In this document: one piece after another, positions 4,268 through 12,370 of the stretch
Layout: each line of letters opens with the position of its first letter
How positions within the stretch are numbered: position 1 is the stretch's first letter
Virus record (IMG/VR): IMGVR_UViG_3300045999_003534
Span: 1-37,389 of that record
Strand: one strand, 5' to 3'
Source of the DNA: a virus
Length of the DNA: 37,389 nt
The notes under the pieces: model-generated
What the model was told of the DNA's origin: nothing
The model's database searches: none
The model's input: the letters and a program-made list of their open reading frames with translations, nothing else
Program-made: the position numbers and the translations under genes

Positions 4268-6021
4268 ATTTTGATCTGAAGAAGTTTTACAAGTTCTGCT
4301 CTGAACTCAAGATTGAGACTAAGGAGGAGGGCTTGAAGAAGATGGGTACGTTGCTGGGGACGCAGACGTATGTCATGGAAGAGATTCAGAAGGGGTTGGA
4401 TGAGGATGTTCATTTCTTTGTCATCCTCAAAGGTCGTCAGTTGGGAATTACCACCATCAGTCTCGCGCTCGACCTTTACTGGCAGTTCACGCATCCTGGT
4501 TGGCAAGGTACGTTGGTGGCCGACACGGAAGAGAACAGGGATATGTTCCGCTCGACTCTTGCTATGTACATGGAAGGGTTACCGAAAGAGTACAAGATTC
4601 CACTTGTTGCCCACAACAGAAACCAGATGGTTCTCAAGAACAGGAGCAGGCTGTTCTACCAAATCGCGGGTAACAAGTCTCGACTGGGGCAGGGCAAGGC
4701 TATCACTTATCTTCACGGTACGGAAACGGCTTCCTGGGGCAATGAAGAAGGCTTAGCTTCCCTGATAGCCTCTCTTGCAGAAAAGAATCCTGAGCGTCTG
4801 TATATGTTTGAATCCACGGCTCAGGGCTTCAATATGTTCCACGATATGTACAAGACTGCCAAGCGAGCAAAGACTCAGAGAGCAATCTTCTGCGGATGGT
4901 GGCGTAACGAGTTCTACTCTGTTGCTGGCGACTCCCAGATCTACAAGGTCTACTGGGATGGCAAGCTCAAGTCAGAAGAGAAAGAGTGGGTCAAGGACAT
5001 CAAGAAGCTCTATGGTGTTGACATCAACTCCAGGCAGATGGCATGGTGGCGTTGGAAGATGCATGAGGGCATCAAGGATGAGACTCTGATGTATCAAGAG
5101 TTTCCTCCTACAGAGGATTACGCTTTTGTGATGACAGGCACTAGCTTCTTTTCTCACACGAGATGCACAGAAGCTGCCAAGCAAAGTAAGAAGAGGGACT
5201 GTGAAAACTACCGCTACTCTTTTGGTCAGTTGTTCCAAGACACCGAGGTGCTTAAGTCCACAGAGCGACTGTCCACGCTTAGCGTTTGGGAGCAGCCCAT
5301 CGACTCAGCTTACTATGTTATTGGAGCCGATCCAGCCTACGGAAGCTCAGACTGGGCAGATCGATTTTGCATACAGGTGTTCAGATGCTACGCTGACGGC
5401 CTTGACCAAGTAGCAGAGTTTGCAACCAGTGAACTCAACACGTATCAGTTTGCTTGGGTCATTGCTCACCTTGCTGGCGCTTACAAGAACTCGACTCTGA
5501 ACCTTGAGGTCAACGGCCCTGGTCAAGCAGTCATCAACGAGATACGTAACCTCAAACGCATGGCGGTGAGCATGGGTGGGCCTGTAGGTCATGGACTCAT
5601 GGATGTGCTGGGTTCCATGCAGAACTACATCTGGCGCAGGAACGATACGCTAGGCGGCATCTCCAACAGCATCGGATACCTGACTACTGCCTCTACAAAA
5701 GAGCGGATGCTCAACTACATGAAAGACTACTTTGAGCGGGAGATGATGGGCATCTACAGCATGGACTTGCTGGAAGAGATGAAGGGCATTGTTCGTGACA
5801 ACGGATTTCTGGGCGCTCCTGGGCGCGGCAAGGACGACAGGGTCATTGCAACTGCGTTAGCTTCTGTTGCATTTGCCGAGCAGATCCAGCCTCGCCTGAT
5901 AGCGTCAAAGATAACCAGAGAAGTCAACAAGGCTCAGCAAAATTACACGCCTGAGCAGATTGCTGTTGGCAGGAACGTCAGTGACTACCTAAAGCGGATT
6001 GGGATGTATGGCGCACAGTAA
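4264..6021 (+). CDS. terL: Terminase large subunit (585 aa)
   Basis: This is the DNA-packaging motor that translocates DNA into the procapsid through the portal and cuts it. The ATPase half shows a deviant Walker A (KGRQLGITT, 56-64), a Walker B-like strand ending in E (YLHGTETASW, 149-158) and the coupling motif ESTAQG (183-188). The RNase H-like nuclease half shows acidic residues in order: D356 (VIGADPAYG), E415 (NLEVNGPG) and D524/D525 (GKDDR). Length is normal for the family. The start overlaps the upstream stop (ATGA). The stop lies 14 bp inside the next gene. Confidence 0.95.
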   Translation: MNFDLKKFYKFCSELKIETKEEGLKKMGTLLGTQTYVMEEIQKGLDEDVHFFVILKGRQLGITTISLALDLYWQFTHPGWQGTLVADTEENRDMFRSTLAMYMEGLPKEYKIPLVAHNRNQMVLKNRSRLFYQIAGNKSRLGQGKAITYLHGTETASWGNEEGLASLIASLAEKNPERLYMFESTAQGFNMFHDMYKTAKRAKTQRAIFCGWWRNEFYSVAGDSQIYKVYWDGKLKSEEKEWVKDIKKLYGVDINSRQMAWWRWKMHEGIKDETLMYQEFPPTEDYAFVMTGTSFFSHTRCTEAAKQSKKRDCENYRYSFGQLFQDTEVLKSTERLSTLSVWEQPIDSAYYVIGADPAYGSSDWADRFCIQVFRCYADGLDQVAEFATSELNTYQFAWVIAHLAGAYKNSTLNLEVNGPGQAVINEIRNLKRMAVSMGGPVGHGLMDVLGSMQNYIWRRNDTLGGISNSIGYLTTASTKERMLNYMKDYFEREMMGIYSMDLLEEMKGIVRDNGFLGAPGRGKDDRVIATALASVAFAEQIQPRLIASKITREVNKAQQNYTPEQIAVGRNVSDYLKRIGMYGAQ

Positions 6022-6853
6022 CCTCACAGTCGTAGCTGTCTACGGCCACAACGATGGTTCTAGCGCCATTCCTAGCCTCGTCAAGAGCATGACGCAGCTT
6101 CCAGGCAGTAAGGCTCTTTTGCTAAGCCCTAGCCGCCCTGCAACGCTTCCTTGGTTCATAGAACACAAGCCCATCTTTTCTCTGGACTACTACCAGTACT
6201 CGTGGTTCATGATGTATGCCTTGCATAACTTCATCGACACTGACCATGCACTCATAGTCCAAGATGACGGTTTTGTAATCGACGGAACCAACTTTGATCT
6301 TGACTGGTACAAGTACGACTACATAGGTGCGCCTACCCACTGTGCTTTGACTGGTAGCCAGTACTACTGGAACTGGACTTGGCAGCAGCAAAAAGAGCCT
6401 ATGCACATCATCCAAAATGGTGGCCTGTCTCTACGTAGCAAACGGATGATGCAAGCCCCAGGCAAGTACGGCATCATTCACAGAGCATTCAATGTCCAAC
6501 CTTTCTGCAATGAAGATGTGCAGTTGTCTGGTTTCATGAGAAACGATCTGGAAAAGGTCGGGATGCGTTACGCACCTGATGGCATTGCCAAGTACTTTTC
6601 TATTGAGTACATGGGGCCGGGATATCACGACGACATTGACCTTGCCAAGCTTTTTGGATGTCATGCGCCTACCCGCAAGTTAGTTGGCGCTCACAAGCTT
6701 ATGGTTGATGTGACTCAAAACGCTCCAGAAAATATGCACGGTGAGCAAATGTTCTTGGGCTTCTTGTTGAAAAAGGGGTACGAAATTGTCTACTTCAAAC
6801 GCGAAACCGCTGAGCAAAGTCGAGTTGAAGAAGCAGATGCGCCGGTTCTATGA
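6008..6853 (+). CDS. DUF5672-like putative glycosyltransferase (281 aa)
   Basis: ATG 6008 is chosen; an upstream TTG at 5999 would add three codons. The ribosome site (GGGATG) is weak and the start lies within the end of terL. Residues 5-11 (NLTVVAV) look like the first strand of a Rossmann-type fold. QDDGFV (85-90) and YDYIGAP (103-109) are hallmarks of DUF5672, a family related to glycosyltransferases in which the acidic pair may hold metal and sugar nucleotide. Location between terminase and portal is unusual for a sugar-transfer enzyme. Targets could be capsid or tail protein, phage DNA or host surface glycan. Confidence 0.75.
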   Translation: MAHSNLTVVAVYGHNDGSSAIPSLVKSMTQLPGSKALLLSPSRPATLPWFIEHKPIFSLDYYQYSWFMMYALHNFIDTDHALIVQDDGFVIDGTNFDLDWYKYDYIGAPTHCALTGSQYYWNWTWQQQKEPMHIIQNGGLSLRSKRMMQAPGKYGIIHRAFNVQPFCNEDVQLSGFMRNDLEKVGMRYAPDGIAKYFSIEYMGPGYHDDIDLAKLFGCHAPTRKLVGAHKLMVDVTQNAPENMHGEQMFLGFLLKKGYEIVYFKRETAEQSRVEEADAPVL

Positions 6854-7190
6854 CGACAAGGACAGAGGCATTTCTATCCAGCATTTCTGCGATTTGGCTG
6901 GCATCTCTCACAGGATGTTCCACACAGTCTTTGTCTACGAGGAAGAACCGCTGTCAGAACATATACAACTGCGAGTAAACAAGGCATACGCTCACTGGAA
7001 AGAAGGCGCTGTGCAAGTCATGCGTGACCACACCAGAAAACACTGGGTCGAGTACAGGCGCGTTGCCCAACCTCCCATCATCAGACAGACAAAACTACAG
7101 GTCACTCCTGAAGGCGTGAAAGTCAAGGTCGGACTCGTCAACCGACATGACTATTCCAATCCTAGCTTTGACGAACAACTTAGAGGGTAA
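6786..7190 (+). CDS. Hypothetical packaging-block protein (134 aa), TTG start
   Basis: TTG 6786 is chosen because AAGGGG lies about 7 nt upstream and the conserved-looking segment LSKVELKKQMRRFYDDKDRG begins at residue 9, before the first ATG at 6834. This makes a 68-bp overlap with the previous gene. The segment ISIQHFCDLAGISHRMFHTV could be a helix-turn-helix (residues about 29-48). A DNA-binding packaging role such as small terminase is therefore possible. The C-terminal half is basic and beta-like. Confidence 0.65.
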   Translation: MSTSNAKPLSKVELKKQMRRFYDDKDRGISIQHFCDLAGISHRMFHTVFVYEEEPLSEHIQLRVNKAYAHWKEGAVQVMRDHTRKHWVEYRRVAQPPIIRQTKLQVTPEGVKVKVGLVNRHDYSNPSFDEQLRG

Positions 7191-7192
7191 AA

Positions 7193-7696
7193 ATGGCTGT
7201 CCTGAAAGACTACTACTGCGAGACACACGGAATTTTTGAAGCATGGGAGCCTAAATGCCCCATGAAAAACTGCAAGGGGGAACTCAGTGTTGTGTTCCTC
7301 AAGCCTGTCGGCCTCAAATCAGACAAGACTAAGCGCACGGACAAGACCGTTCAGCAGCTTGCCATTGACTACGACATGACCGACATCAAGACTACCCGTG
7401 AAGGCGAACACCAGACTGGCTACATGAAACGCCATAACAAGCTCACGGACAAACAGTTCGCAGAAGCAGACGCAGCCATGAAAGAACAGCAAAAACAACA
7501 AGGCCCACGCCCTGGAGACCAAGCAATCTGGGGTGGAGGTGGCAACATCAGCATGAAGTCCGTCATGGGCGGTCAGTTCAAGCCCGTAAAAGACGAAACT
7601 GTAAGTATTAACCCTAAGTCGGCAGGAAATTTGACTGGCCCCAGAGCCGGGGTTATCATCAACGACCATGAGAACTTGCAGGTTAGCAAATCATGA
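7193..7696 (+). CDS. Hypothetical protein with N-terminal zinc ribbon-like motif (167 aa)
   Basis: AGAGGG precedes ATG 7193. Residues 7-30 contain YYCETHGIFEAW and KCPMKNCKG, a Cys-His-Cys-Cys arrangement that could bind zinc. The rest is charged and probably flexible, with Gln/Lys-rich and glycine-rich parts (IWGGGGN). Proteins of this kind often sit between terminase and portal in environmental podoviruses; I know no function. Its stop overlaps the portal start as ATGA, which implies coupled translation. Confidence 0.75.
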   Translation: MAVLKDYYCETHGIFEAWEPKCPMKNCKGELSVVFLKPVGLKSDKTKRTDKTVQQLAIDYDMTDIKTTREGEHQTGYMKRHNKLTDKQFAEADAAMKEQQKQQGPRPGDQAIWGGGGNISMKSVMGGQFKPVKDETVSINPKSAGNLTGPRAGVIINDHENLQVSKS

Positions 7697-9330
7697 GAAT
7701 TCCAACTGATCTGATCGAGAGAGAGGAGTTTTACCTCGATCTCATCGAGAAATGCTTGGTTTCGCGTGAAAATCGCAAGACTGACTATGACTCTCTGCGG
7801 AGTTGGTACTTGTTTGGCAATGGCCCAGACGAGTCCCCTGCTCTTTACAACAAAATCTTCCCCCACATTGACCAACTGACCAGCTTTCTCTACTCAGCAG
7901 AGACAACTAGGTTCAGCATCAATGTAGGTGCGTCAGTAAAGAAGAACGAGCATAGCAAGATTCCAGTTCTGACACGCGCCTTGAATGACCGTTGGCTAGA
8001 TAGCAACGCAGATCAGAAGTTCGCGCTGGCTACAACCTGGGCACTTTGCTACAACAGCGGGTTTATCAAGCTGGTGATGAAGGGCAAAAGCGCTCATCCT
8101 CACTATGTTGAGCCTGCCTGCATAGGTGTTTTACGGGAAGATATTCCCGGATTGGATAACCAAGAAGCCTTTATCCACACCTACTACATCACAAAGTCTG
8201 AGCTTTACAGCCAACTTTTCCTGCATAAAGACCGGGAAAGCATTGTCAAGCGGGTGTCTGCGATGCCGCATGAGCGCACAGAAGTTGCCAATGGCATTGA
8301 GCGCATCATCATGAACCAGACAAACCCCACGTTGTACGGCAATGTGAACTTGGATCTGGGCGGCATGAATCGCTACAAGGCAGAAGTTGCTGAAGACACC
8401 ATTGAGATGGTCGAGTTGTATGTTTGGGACGATGACATTCATGACTACCAAGTGGTCACGAAAGCAGAGCCGAACGTCATCATCTATGACCGGCCCAATG
8501 AGACTATGTTCCTCAAGGGTGAACTGCCATTCGTGCAGATTAGCCCCAATCCCCTGTACGACTACTTCTGGGGGATGTCAGAAGTTCAGCGGCTCATATT
8601 CTTGCAGCAGCTTCGCAACAAGCGAATGGCCGAGATTCTTGACTTGCTAAGCAAACAAGTCTCTCCACCAACGGCTCTCATCGGATTTACGGGCATCCTC
8701 GATGAAAAGAACTTTGCTCTCAACCGTGCTGGTGGCCTGCTTGCTACTGATATGCCCAGTGCCAAGGTTGAGAAACTCGCTCCTCAAATTCCTCCTGATT
8801 TGTTCCGCGAAATCGGAGAGATTGACTTGATGTTTGAGGAAGCCAGTGGCATTGTGAGTGTTTTGCAGGGTCGTGGCGAATCAGGCGTGAGGTCGTCAGG
8901 TCATGCTTCTCAGCTTGCCCGTCTTGGCTCCAGCCGTGCCAAGAAACGCGCCCTCGTCATTGAAGACTCTCTAGAGAAACTGGCAACGCTATACCTGCGG
9001 TGTATGCAGGAATACGATGACACGCACTACGTTGATGAAAACGGTGTTCCATTCATCGCAGACCAGTTCACCAAAGATTTTGTGGTCAAGGTAGATGCAC
9101 ACTCCAACAGTCCGATCTTCATGGAAGACCTACGGACAATGGCATTTAGCCTGTTCAACGCACAAGTCATCGACAAAGAATCCTTGCTCGACTTGATTGA
9201 CCCGCCTATGAAGCAAATGCTCAAAGACCGGCTCAAGAAAGAACAAGAAAACAAGCAAGCTCAGCAGGATACGCAACCTCAACCAGAAGGCAAGCCAGAA
9301 GGCAAGCCCCAACTTAAACAGGTGGGATGA
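7693..9330 (+). CDS. Portal protein (545 aa)
   Basis: The portal forms the dodecameric ring at one capsid vertex through which DNA enters and leaves. Size, position after terL and several segments agree with podovirus portals: early YNKIFPHIDQLTSFLYS, the central FVQISPNPLYDYFWGMSEVQ region and the helical RNKRMAEILDLLSKQ. The C-terminus (LKKEQENKQAQQ, then Pro/Gln/Lys repeats KPEGKPEGKP) is a flexible tail. The start overlaps the upstream stop (ATGA). I cannot assign the exact portal subfamily from motifs alone. Confidence 0.88.
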   Translation: MRIPTDLIEREEFYLDLIEKCLVSRENRKTDYDSLRSWYLFGNGPDESPALYNKIFPHIDQLTSFLYSAETTRFSINVGASVKKNEHSKIPVLTRALNDRWLDSNADQKFALATTWALCYNSGFIKLVMKGKSAHPHYVEPACIGVLREDIPGLDNQEAFIHTYYITKSELYSQLFLHKDRESIVKRVSAMPHERTEVANGIERIIMNQTNPTLYGNVNLDLGGMNRYKAEVAEDTIEMVELYVWDDDIHDYQVVTKAEPNVIIYDRPNETMFLKGELPFVQISPNPLYDYFWGMSEVQRLIFLQQLRNKRMAEILDLLSKQVSPPTALIGFTGILDEKNFALNRAGGLLATDMPSAKVEKLAPQIPPDLFREIGEIDLMFEEASGIVSVLQGRGESGVRSSGHASQLARLGSSRAKKRALVIEDSLEKLATLYLRCMQEYDDTHYVDENGVPFIADQFTKDFVVKVDAHSNSPIFMEDLRTMAFSLFNAQVIDKESLLDLIDPPMKQMLKDRLKKEQENKQAQQDTQPQPEGKPEGKPQLKQVG

Positions 9331-9497
9331 TGGCAGCAGTACCAGGAACCCAAGCGATGACCGCTCCCAAGGCCGACCAGCCTCGCGTGACGACTGAATC
9401 CCTGAAAAGAGGTGAAGGTACGCCAAGCTTGACAATGCGCCAGACAGGGTTTAAAACCTATACTGGGCGTAGTCAACGGGACTACAACCGCCGTTAA
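9327..9497 (+). CDS. Small basic protein (56 aa) after portal
   Basis: ATG 9327 overlaps the portal stop (ATGA), and a second ATG follows at 9330. The protein is Thr/Arg-rich and ends in GRSQRDYNRR. It has no membrane segment and no recognised family. A virion-associated or packaging accessory role is suggested only by position between portal and scaffold. Confidence 0.65.
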   Translation: MMAAVPGTQAMTAPKADQPRVTTESLKRGEGTPSLTMRQTGFKTYTGRSQRDYNRR

Positions 9498-9507
9498 GGA
9501 GTGAAAA

Positions 9508-9549
9508 ATGTACGGTATGAAGAAAAAGGGTCGTAAGACTCGTCGTTGA
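9508..9549 (+). CDS. Micropeptide MYGMKKKGRKTRR (13 aa)
   Basis: AAGGAG lies six nt before the ATG, the same site and nearly the same spacing as for confirmed neighbours. The 13 residues include seven Lys/Arg. A perfect hairpin ATTCCC-CGAAA-GGGAAT (9549-9565) follows. It is too short for homology, but the ribosome site and the matching peptide at 9623 argue for translation. A nucleic-acid-binding role is a guess from charge. Confidence 0.5.
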   Translation: MYGMKKKGRKTRR

Positions 9550-9570
9550 TTCCCCGAAAGGGAATTGGGT

Positions 9571-9630
9571 ATGGCTGCTTCCCCCCATAAGCAAGTGGCC
9601 CCTCTGAACCAAGGAGCGCATCATGCGTAA
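9571..9630 (+). CDS. Possible micropeptide MAASPHKQVAPLNQGAHHA (19 aa)
   Basis: AAGGGA lies about 7-12 nt upstream of the ATG. The frame ends inside the start of the next micropeptide, so both could be coupled. Composition is neutral and unlike the basic neighbours. It may be spacer DNA. Confidence 0.25.
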   Translation: MAASPHKQVAPLNQGAHHA

Positions 9631-9661
9631 AGGTCGTAAAGGTCGTAAAGGCCGTAAGTAA
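9623..9661 (+). CDS. Micropeptide MRKGRKGRKGRK (12 aa)
   Basis: AAGGAG stands six nt before the ATG. The peptide is four near-perfect copies of Arg-Lys-Gly, with eight basic residues in twelve. The repeats use mostly the same codons (CGT AAA GGT), suggesting recent expansion. A DNA-condensing or RNA-binding role is possible. Being a short repeat it could also be a leader peptide with a regulatory purpose. Confidence 0.5.
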   Translation: MRKGRKGRKGRK

Positions 9662-9680
9662 TCCGTAAGGATTTGTCTTT

Positions 9681-9738
9681 CGGGGCTGACATAAAATGCC
9701 CCGGCCTATTGCAAAAAAGTTTGTAATCGCTTACAAAC
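9681..9738 (+). promoter_or_regulatory. Two hairpins upstream of the 9756 gene
   Basis: CGGGGC (9681-9686) pairs with GCCCCG (9698-9703). GTTTGTAA (9719-9726) pairs perfectly with TTACAAAC (9731-9738) around TCGC. Neither has a U-run, so termination is unlikely. They may be RNA processing or stability elements that set different expression levels for portal and capsid genes. Confidence 0.4.
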
Positions 9739-9746
9739 CGCGCTAA
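9696..9746 (+). CDS. Possible micropeptide MPRPIAKKFVIAYKPR (16 aa)
   Basis: The frame is basic (five Lys/Arg) and ends at the AAGGAG of the next gene. There is only a weak ribosome site (GGGGC about 10 nt upstream), and the start lies inside a hairpin. It is listed because it would extend the run of tiny basic peptides. Confidence 0.2.
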   Translation: MPRPIAKKFVIAYKPR

Positions 9747-9755
9747 GGAGTTGAG

Positions 9756-10244
9756 ATGAGTGTTCCGGCAGACAAGTTGATGGAGTTGATGAGGGGTGCT
9801 AGATCGGCAGGCACAGCTATGCCTATGCCCGGAAGTCCCGCTGGTGTTGCGGCTGGAACAATGCCTACTCCTCCAGCACCTCTAACTGACGCTGAAACTC
9901 CTCCTATCTCCGCGCCAATGTCTACCCCAGAACCCAAGATGGGTAGCCGGGAAGCTGCGATGATTAACATCGGCATGGCGATGGATCTGCTAGAGCAATC
10001 GATTCCTGCGCTAGGAACAGAATCGGAAGAAGCTCGAAAGACGCTAGATGCCATTCGTAACCTGACTGGCATCCTTGGCCCACGCAAAGGCCAGACTAAC
10101 GAACTTCAGCAAGCTGAGATTCTTCAGATGCTGCAATCGCTTCCTCAAGCTGGTGGCGCAACGCCTGAAGGAAAAGCTCTAGCACAAGCGCCCGTCCCTG
10201 GTATGCCGCCTATGGGCGGTATGCCAACACCACCCCAAATGTAA
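9756..10244 (+). CDS. Pro/Met/Ala-rich protein before the scaffold (162 aa)
   Basis: AAGGAG stands 5 nt before the ATG. Residues 20-60 and the C-terminus (PVPGMPPMGGMPTPPQM) are Pro/Met-rich and likely disordered. The centre (about residues 65-130) is helical, with DLLEQSIPALGTESEEARK. Proteins of this type occur between portal and capsid in related environmental phages. An assembly role is likely from position, but no function is known to me. Confidence 0.75.
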   Translation: MSVPADKLMELMRGARSAGTAMPMPGSPAGVAAGTMPTPPAPLTDAETPPISAPMSTPEPKMGSREAAMINIGMAMDLLEQSIPALGTESEEARKTLDAIRNLTGILGPRKGQTNELQQAEILQMLQSLPQAGGATPEGKALAQAPVPGMPPMGGMPTPPQM

Positions 10245-10256
10245 AAGGAGTCCATC

Positions 10257-10439
10257 ATGGATTTGTTCAAGCCCCGTGGCGCTGCTGCTCCCCGCCGCCC
10301 CACTGACAACAACCAACAAAACGGTTCTGTCACCAACACCCCACGTTTCTCTGAACTCGGCGGTCTGTCTTCTCCCAGCAAAGTTGGGAAAAGCGGGATG
10401 GCCGTGAAGAAGCCTGGCGACGGGAAAAAAGTCATTTAA
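10257..10439 (+). CDS. Hypothetical basic protein (60 aa)
   Basis: AAAGGAG precedes ATG 10257. The protein is Pro/Arg/Asn/Gly-rich and basic (RGAAAPRRPTDNNQQ near the start, KKPGDGKKVI at the end) and is probably disordered. No family recognised. It sits between the Pro/Met-rich protein and the scaffold candidate. Confidence 0.65.
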   Translation: MDLFKPRGAAAPRRPTDNNQQNGSVTNTPRFSELGGLSSPSKVGKSGMAVKKPGDGKKVI

Positions 10440-10459
10440 TCGTATAAAGAGGGTAACAA

Positions 10460-10990
10460 ATGTCTCTAGAAAATCTTTCTCCCCAAGCTCGGGATGAACT
10501 TGCGGCTCTGGCTCAGCGTCTTGCTGACAATCCAGAGACTCGCAAAGACTTCTTGCGGATGACCAAAAAGGTCAATCCCGATCTGCCTATTCCTGAACTA
10601 GAAATTGATGACAGGACTAGCTCTGCCATCAGTCAGATGCGGCAGGAAAACGATGCGATCCGTGCAAAACTGCAAGCTAAAGAAGCGCAGGAAATGCTGG
10701 ACAAGCGGCGGCAGTCGTTGGTGAAAAAGGGTCTGGTAGACAATGAAGACGAAATTGATGCCGTGGAGAAACTCATGTTGGAGAAGAAAATCGCCGACCA
10801 TGAGACTGCGGCACAGTATCACCAGTGGATGAAACAGGCGGCAGTACCGACTCCTTCTGGATACCAACCTTCAGCCGTCAAGTCTTTTGACCTGAACAAG
10901 TTCTGGAAGAATCCGGCAAACGCCGCCCGTGAAGAAGCTGTGAGAGCGCTCAATGATGTTCGCAAACCTATGCGACCCATTGGATTGTAA
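10460..10990 (+). CDS. Scaffolding protein candidate (176 aa)
   Basis: It lies directly before the major capsid gene, is highly helical and charged, and has a coiled-coil stretch (ISQMRQENDAIRAKLQAKEA, about residues 56-75). The C-terminal end (AREEAVRALNDVRKP) is basic and helical, as in scaffolds that bind capsid protein. Scaffolds guide procapsid assembly and leave before maturation. Sequence alone cannot confirm the assignment. The site is AGAGGG about 8 nt before ATG. Confidence 0.65.
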   Translation: MSLENLSPQARDELAALAQRLADNPETRKDFLRMTKKVNPDLPIPELEIDDRTSSAISQMRQENDAIRAKLQAKEAQEMLDKRRQSLVKKGLVDNEDEIDAVEKLMLEKKIADHETAAQYHQWMKQAAVPTPSGYQPSAVKSFDLNKFWKNPANAAREEAVRALNDVRKPMRPIGL

Positions 10991-11019
10991 AAGAGGGTAT
11001 TTTTTTCTAGGAGAGAACC

Positions 11020-12021
11020 ATGCCTATTGGTGGCGGTATTCTTCCGGCAACAGGTAGTTCGCAGTTCACCGAACTGACTTATGTCACTCGGCGTGCGTTC
11101 ATTCCTAAGCTGGTTGTCCAACTTTATAACTCTACGCCCTTGATGGCGGCACTGATTGCTAACAGTCAGCAAGCCTCTGGTGGTGTGTCGTCCGTAACTG
11201 TGCCCGTTCAGGGCGCTCAGTTCGTGAACGCTCAATGGTCTGACTACAGCGGCTCGTTCGCTCAGCCGTCAGTCCAGCAAGGCGCTTACAACGCTGAGTT
11301 TGACCTCAAGCTGATGATTTCTCCCGTTCCGTTCCTCGGGATGGAAGGTGCAGTTCAGCAAGACGCAGCAATCATCCCCTTGATTGAGGCTCGCATGAAT
11401 GATGCGACCAACGTCATGATGGATGCTATGGCGACTGCGCTGTACAACAACACGACCAACACTCAGCAGTTCATCGGTCTGCCTGCTGCCGTTAGCGCCT
11501 CTGGCACTTATGGCAACATTGACCGTAGCACCTATAGCTGGTGGCGCTCGAAAGCCTATGACGCAGGTTCCAAGAACCCGACTCGTCAGAACATCCTGCA
11601 ATACATCTCCGGCACTGTGAAAAACGGCGCTGAGATGCCTTCGTTCGGTGTTTGCGGCTTTGGCACTTGGACTCTGCTGGCTCAAGACTTTGTTGGTCAA
11701 GAGCAGTACGTCATCACTCCAGGTTCTGGTTTTGATGGCGACCCGAATGGCCCCCAGGCTGCATTCCGCGCCCTGATGGTTGCTGGCGTTCCGATCTACC
11801 CAGATCCGTACTGCCCAGAAGGAACCGTGTACTTCCTGAACACCAACTACCTGTCGCTCTACATCCATGAGCAAGGTTCGTTTGTGTTCACGGGTTTTGA
11901 GTCCACCCTCCCGAACTGGCAGATTGGCTATGTCGGTGCAGTTCTGATGATTGCAGAACTTGTCAACGTCAAGCCTAAAGCCATGACAGCGGTCAGCAAC
12001 TACAACTACCTCTCGCTGTAA
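11020..12021 (+). CDS. Major capsid protein (333 aa)
   Basis: This is the shell protein, assigned from position after the scaffold candidate, length and composition. It has an N-terminal arm followed by LTYVTRRAFIPKLVVQLY, a helix-rich middle (ARMNDATNVMMDAMATALYN, about 128-147) and a beta-rich C-terminus (FGTWTLLAQ, VAGVPIYPDPYCPEGTVYFL), consistent with an HK97-like fold of the kind seen in environmental podoviruses. AGGAGA precedes the ATG. A run of eight T (10999-11006 region) lies upstream without a stem. Confidence 0.85.
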   Translation: MPIGGGILPATGSSQFTELTYVTRRAFIPKLVVQLYNSTPLMAALIANSQQASGGVSSVTVPVQGAQFVNAQWSDYSGSFAQPSVQQGAYNAEFDLKLMISPVPFLGMEGAVQQDAAIIPLIEARMNDATNVMMDAMATALYNNTTNTQQFIGLPAAVSASGTYGNIDRSTYSWWRSKAYDAGSKNPTRQNILQYISGTVKNGAEMPSFGVCGFGTWTLLAQDFVGQEQYVITPGSGFDGDPNGPQAAFRALMVAGVPIYPDPYCPEGTVYFLNTNYLSLYIHEQGSFVFTGFESTLPNWQIGYVGAVLMIAELVNVKPKAMTAVSNYNYLSL

Positions 12022-12031
12022 GGAGTAGAAG

Positions 12032-12358
12032 ATGTCACTGTCCACAAACAAAATCATCCTGGCAAATGCCACCACCAACACTGCTGGTGCGTATTTCCTG
12101 ACTACCACTGTCACTGCTGTTAGCACTGGTAATGGCACGGTCATTCCTGCTGGCGTTTACCTGATGTTCCCGCAAGCGAACACCAGCGTGATTGCCAACA
12201 ATGGCTCGTCCAATACCACTCTGATGGCGGCAAACACTGGTGGGGTCATCATCTCTGATGGTGTAAATGTGTTCGCCAAGACTTCTGCGTCTAGCGATAC
12301 CGTCACCCTGCTGGCTACCAATGGTGGTCAGTCGGTTGGCAGCACCTACACAAGCTGA
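12032..12358 (+). CDS. Beta-rich structural protein (108 aa)
   Basis: AAGGAG precedes the ATG, 10 bp after the capsid stop. The protein is Thr/Asn/Val/Ala-rich with alternating beta pattern (GVYLMFPQANTSVIANN) and few charges, as in capsid decoration or head-surface proteins. A decoration protein is the best guess from position. No family recognised. Confidence 0.7.
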   Translation: MSLSTNKIILANATTNTAGAYFLTTTVTAVSTGNGTVIPAGVYLMFPQANTSVIANNGSSNTTLMAANTGGVIISDGVNVFAKTSASSDTVTLLATNGGQSVGSTYTS

Positions 12359-12370
12359 TAGGAGTCTGCA

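Noticed and set aside
4370-5592. Several long alternative frames inside terL, portal and virion genes
   Set aside because: They are shadows of strongly supported genes and lack ribosome sites.
10990-11010. Run of eight T before the capsid gene as a terminator
   Set aside because: No stem of any strength precedes it, and termination just before the major capsid gene makes little sense; it may simply be an unstructured ribosome-site leader.
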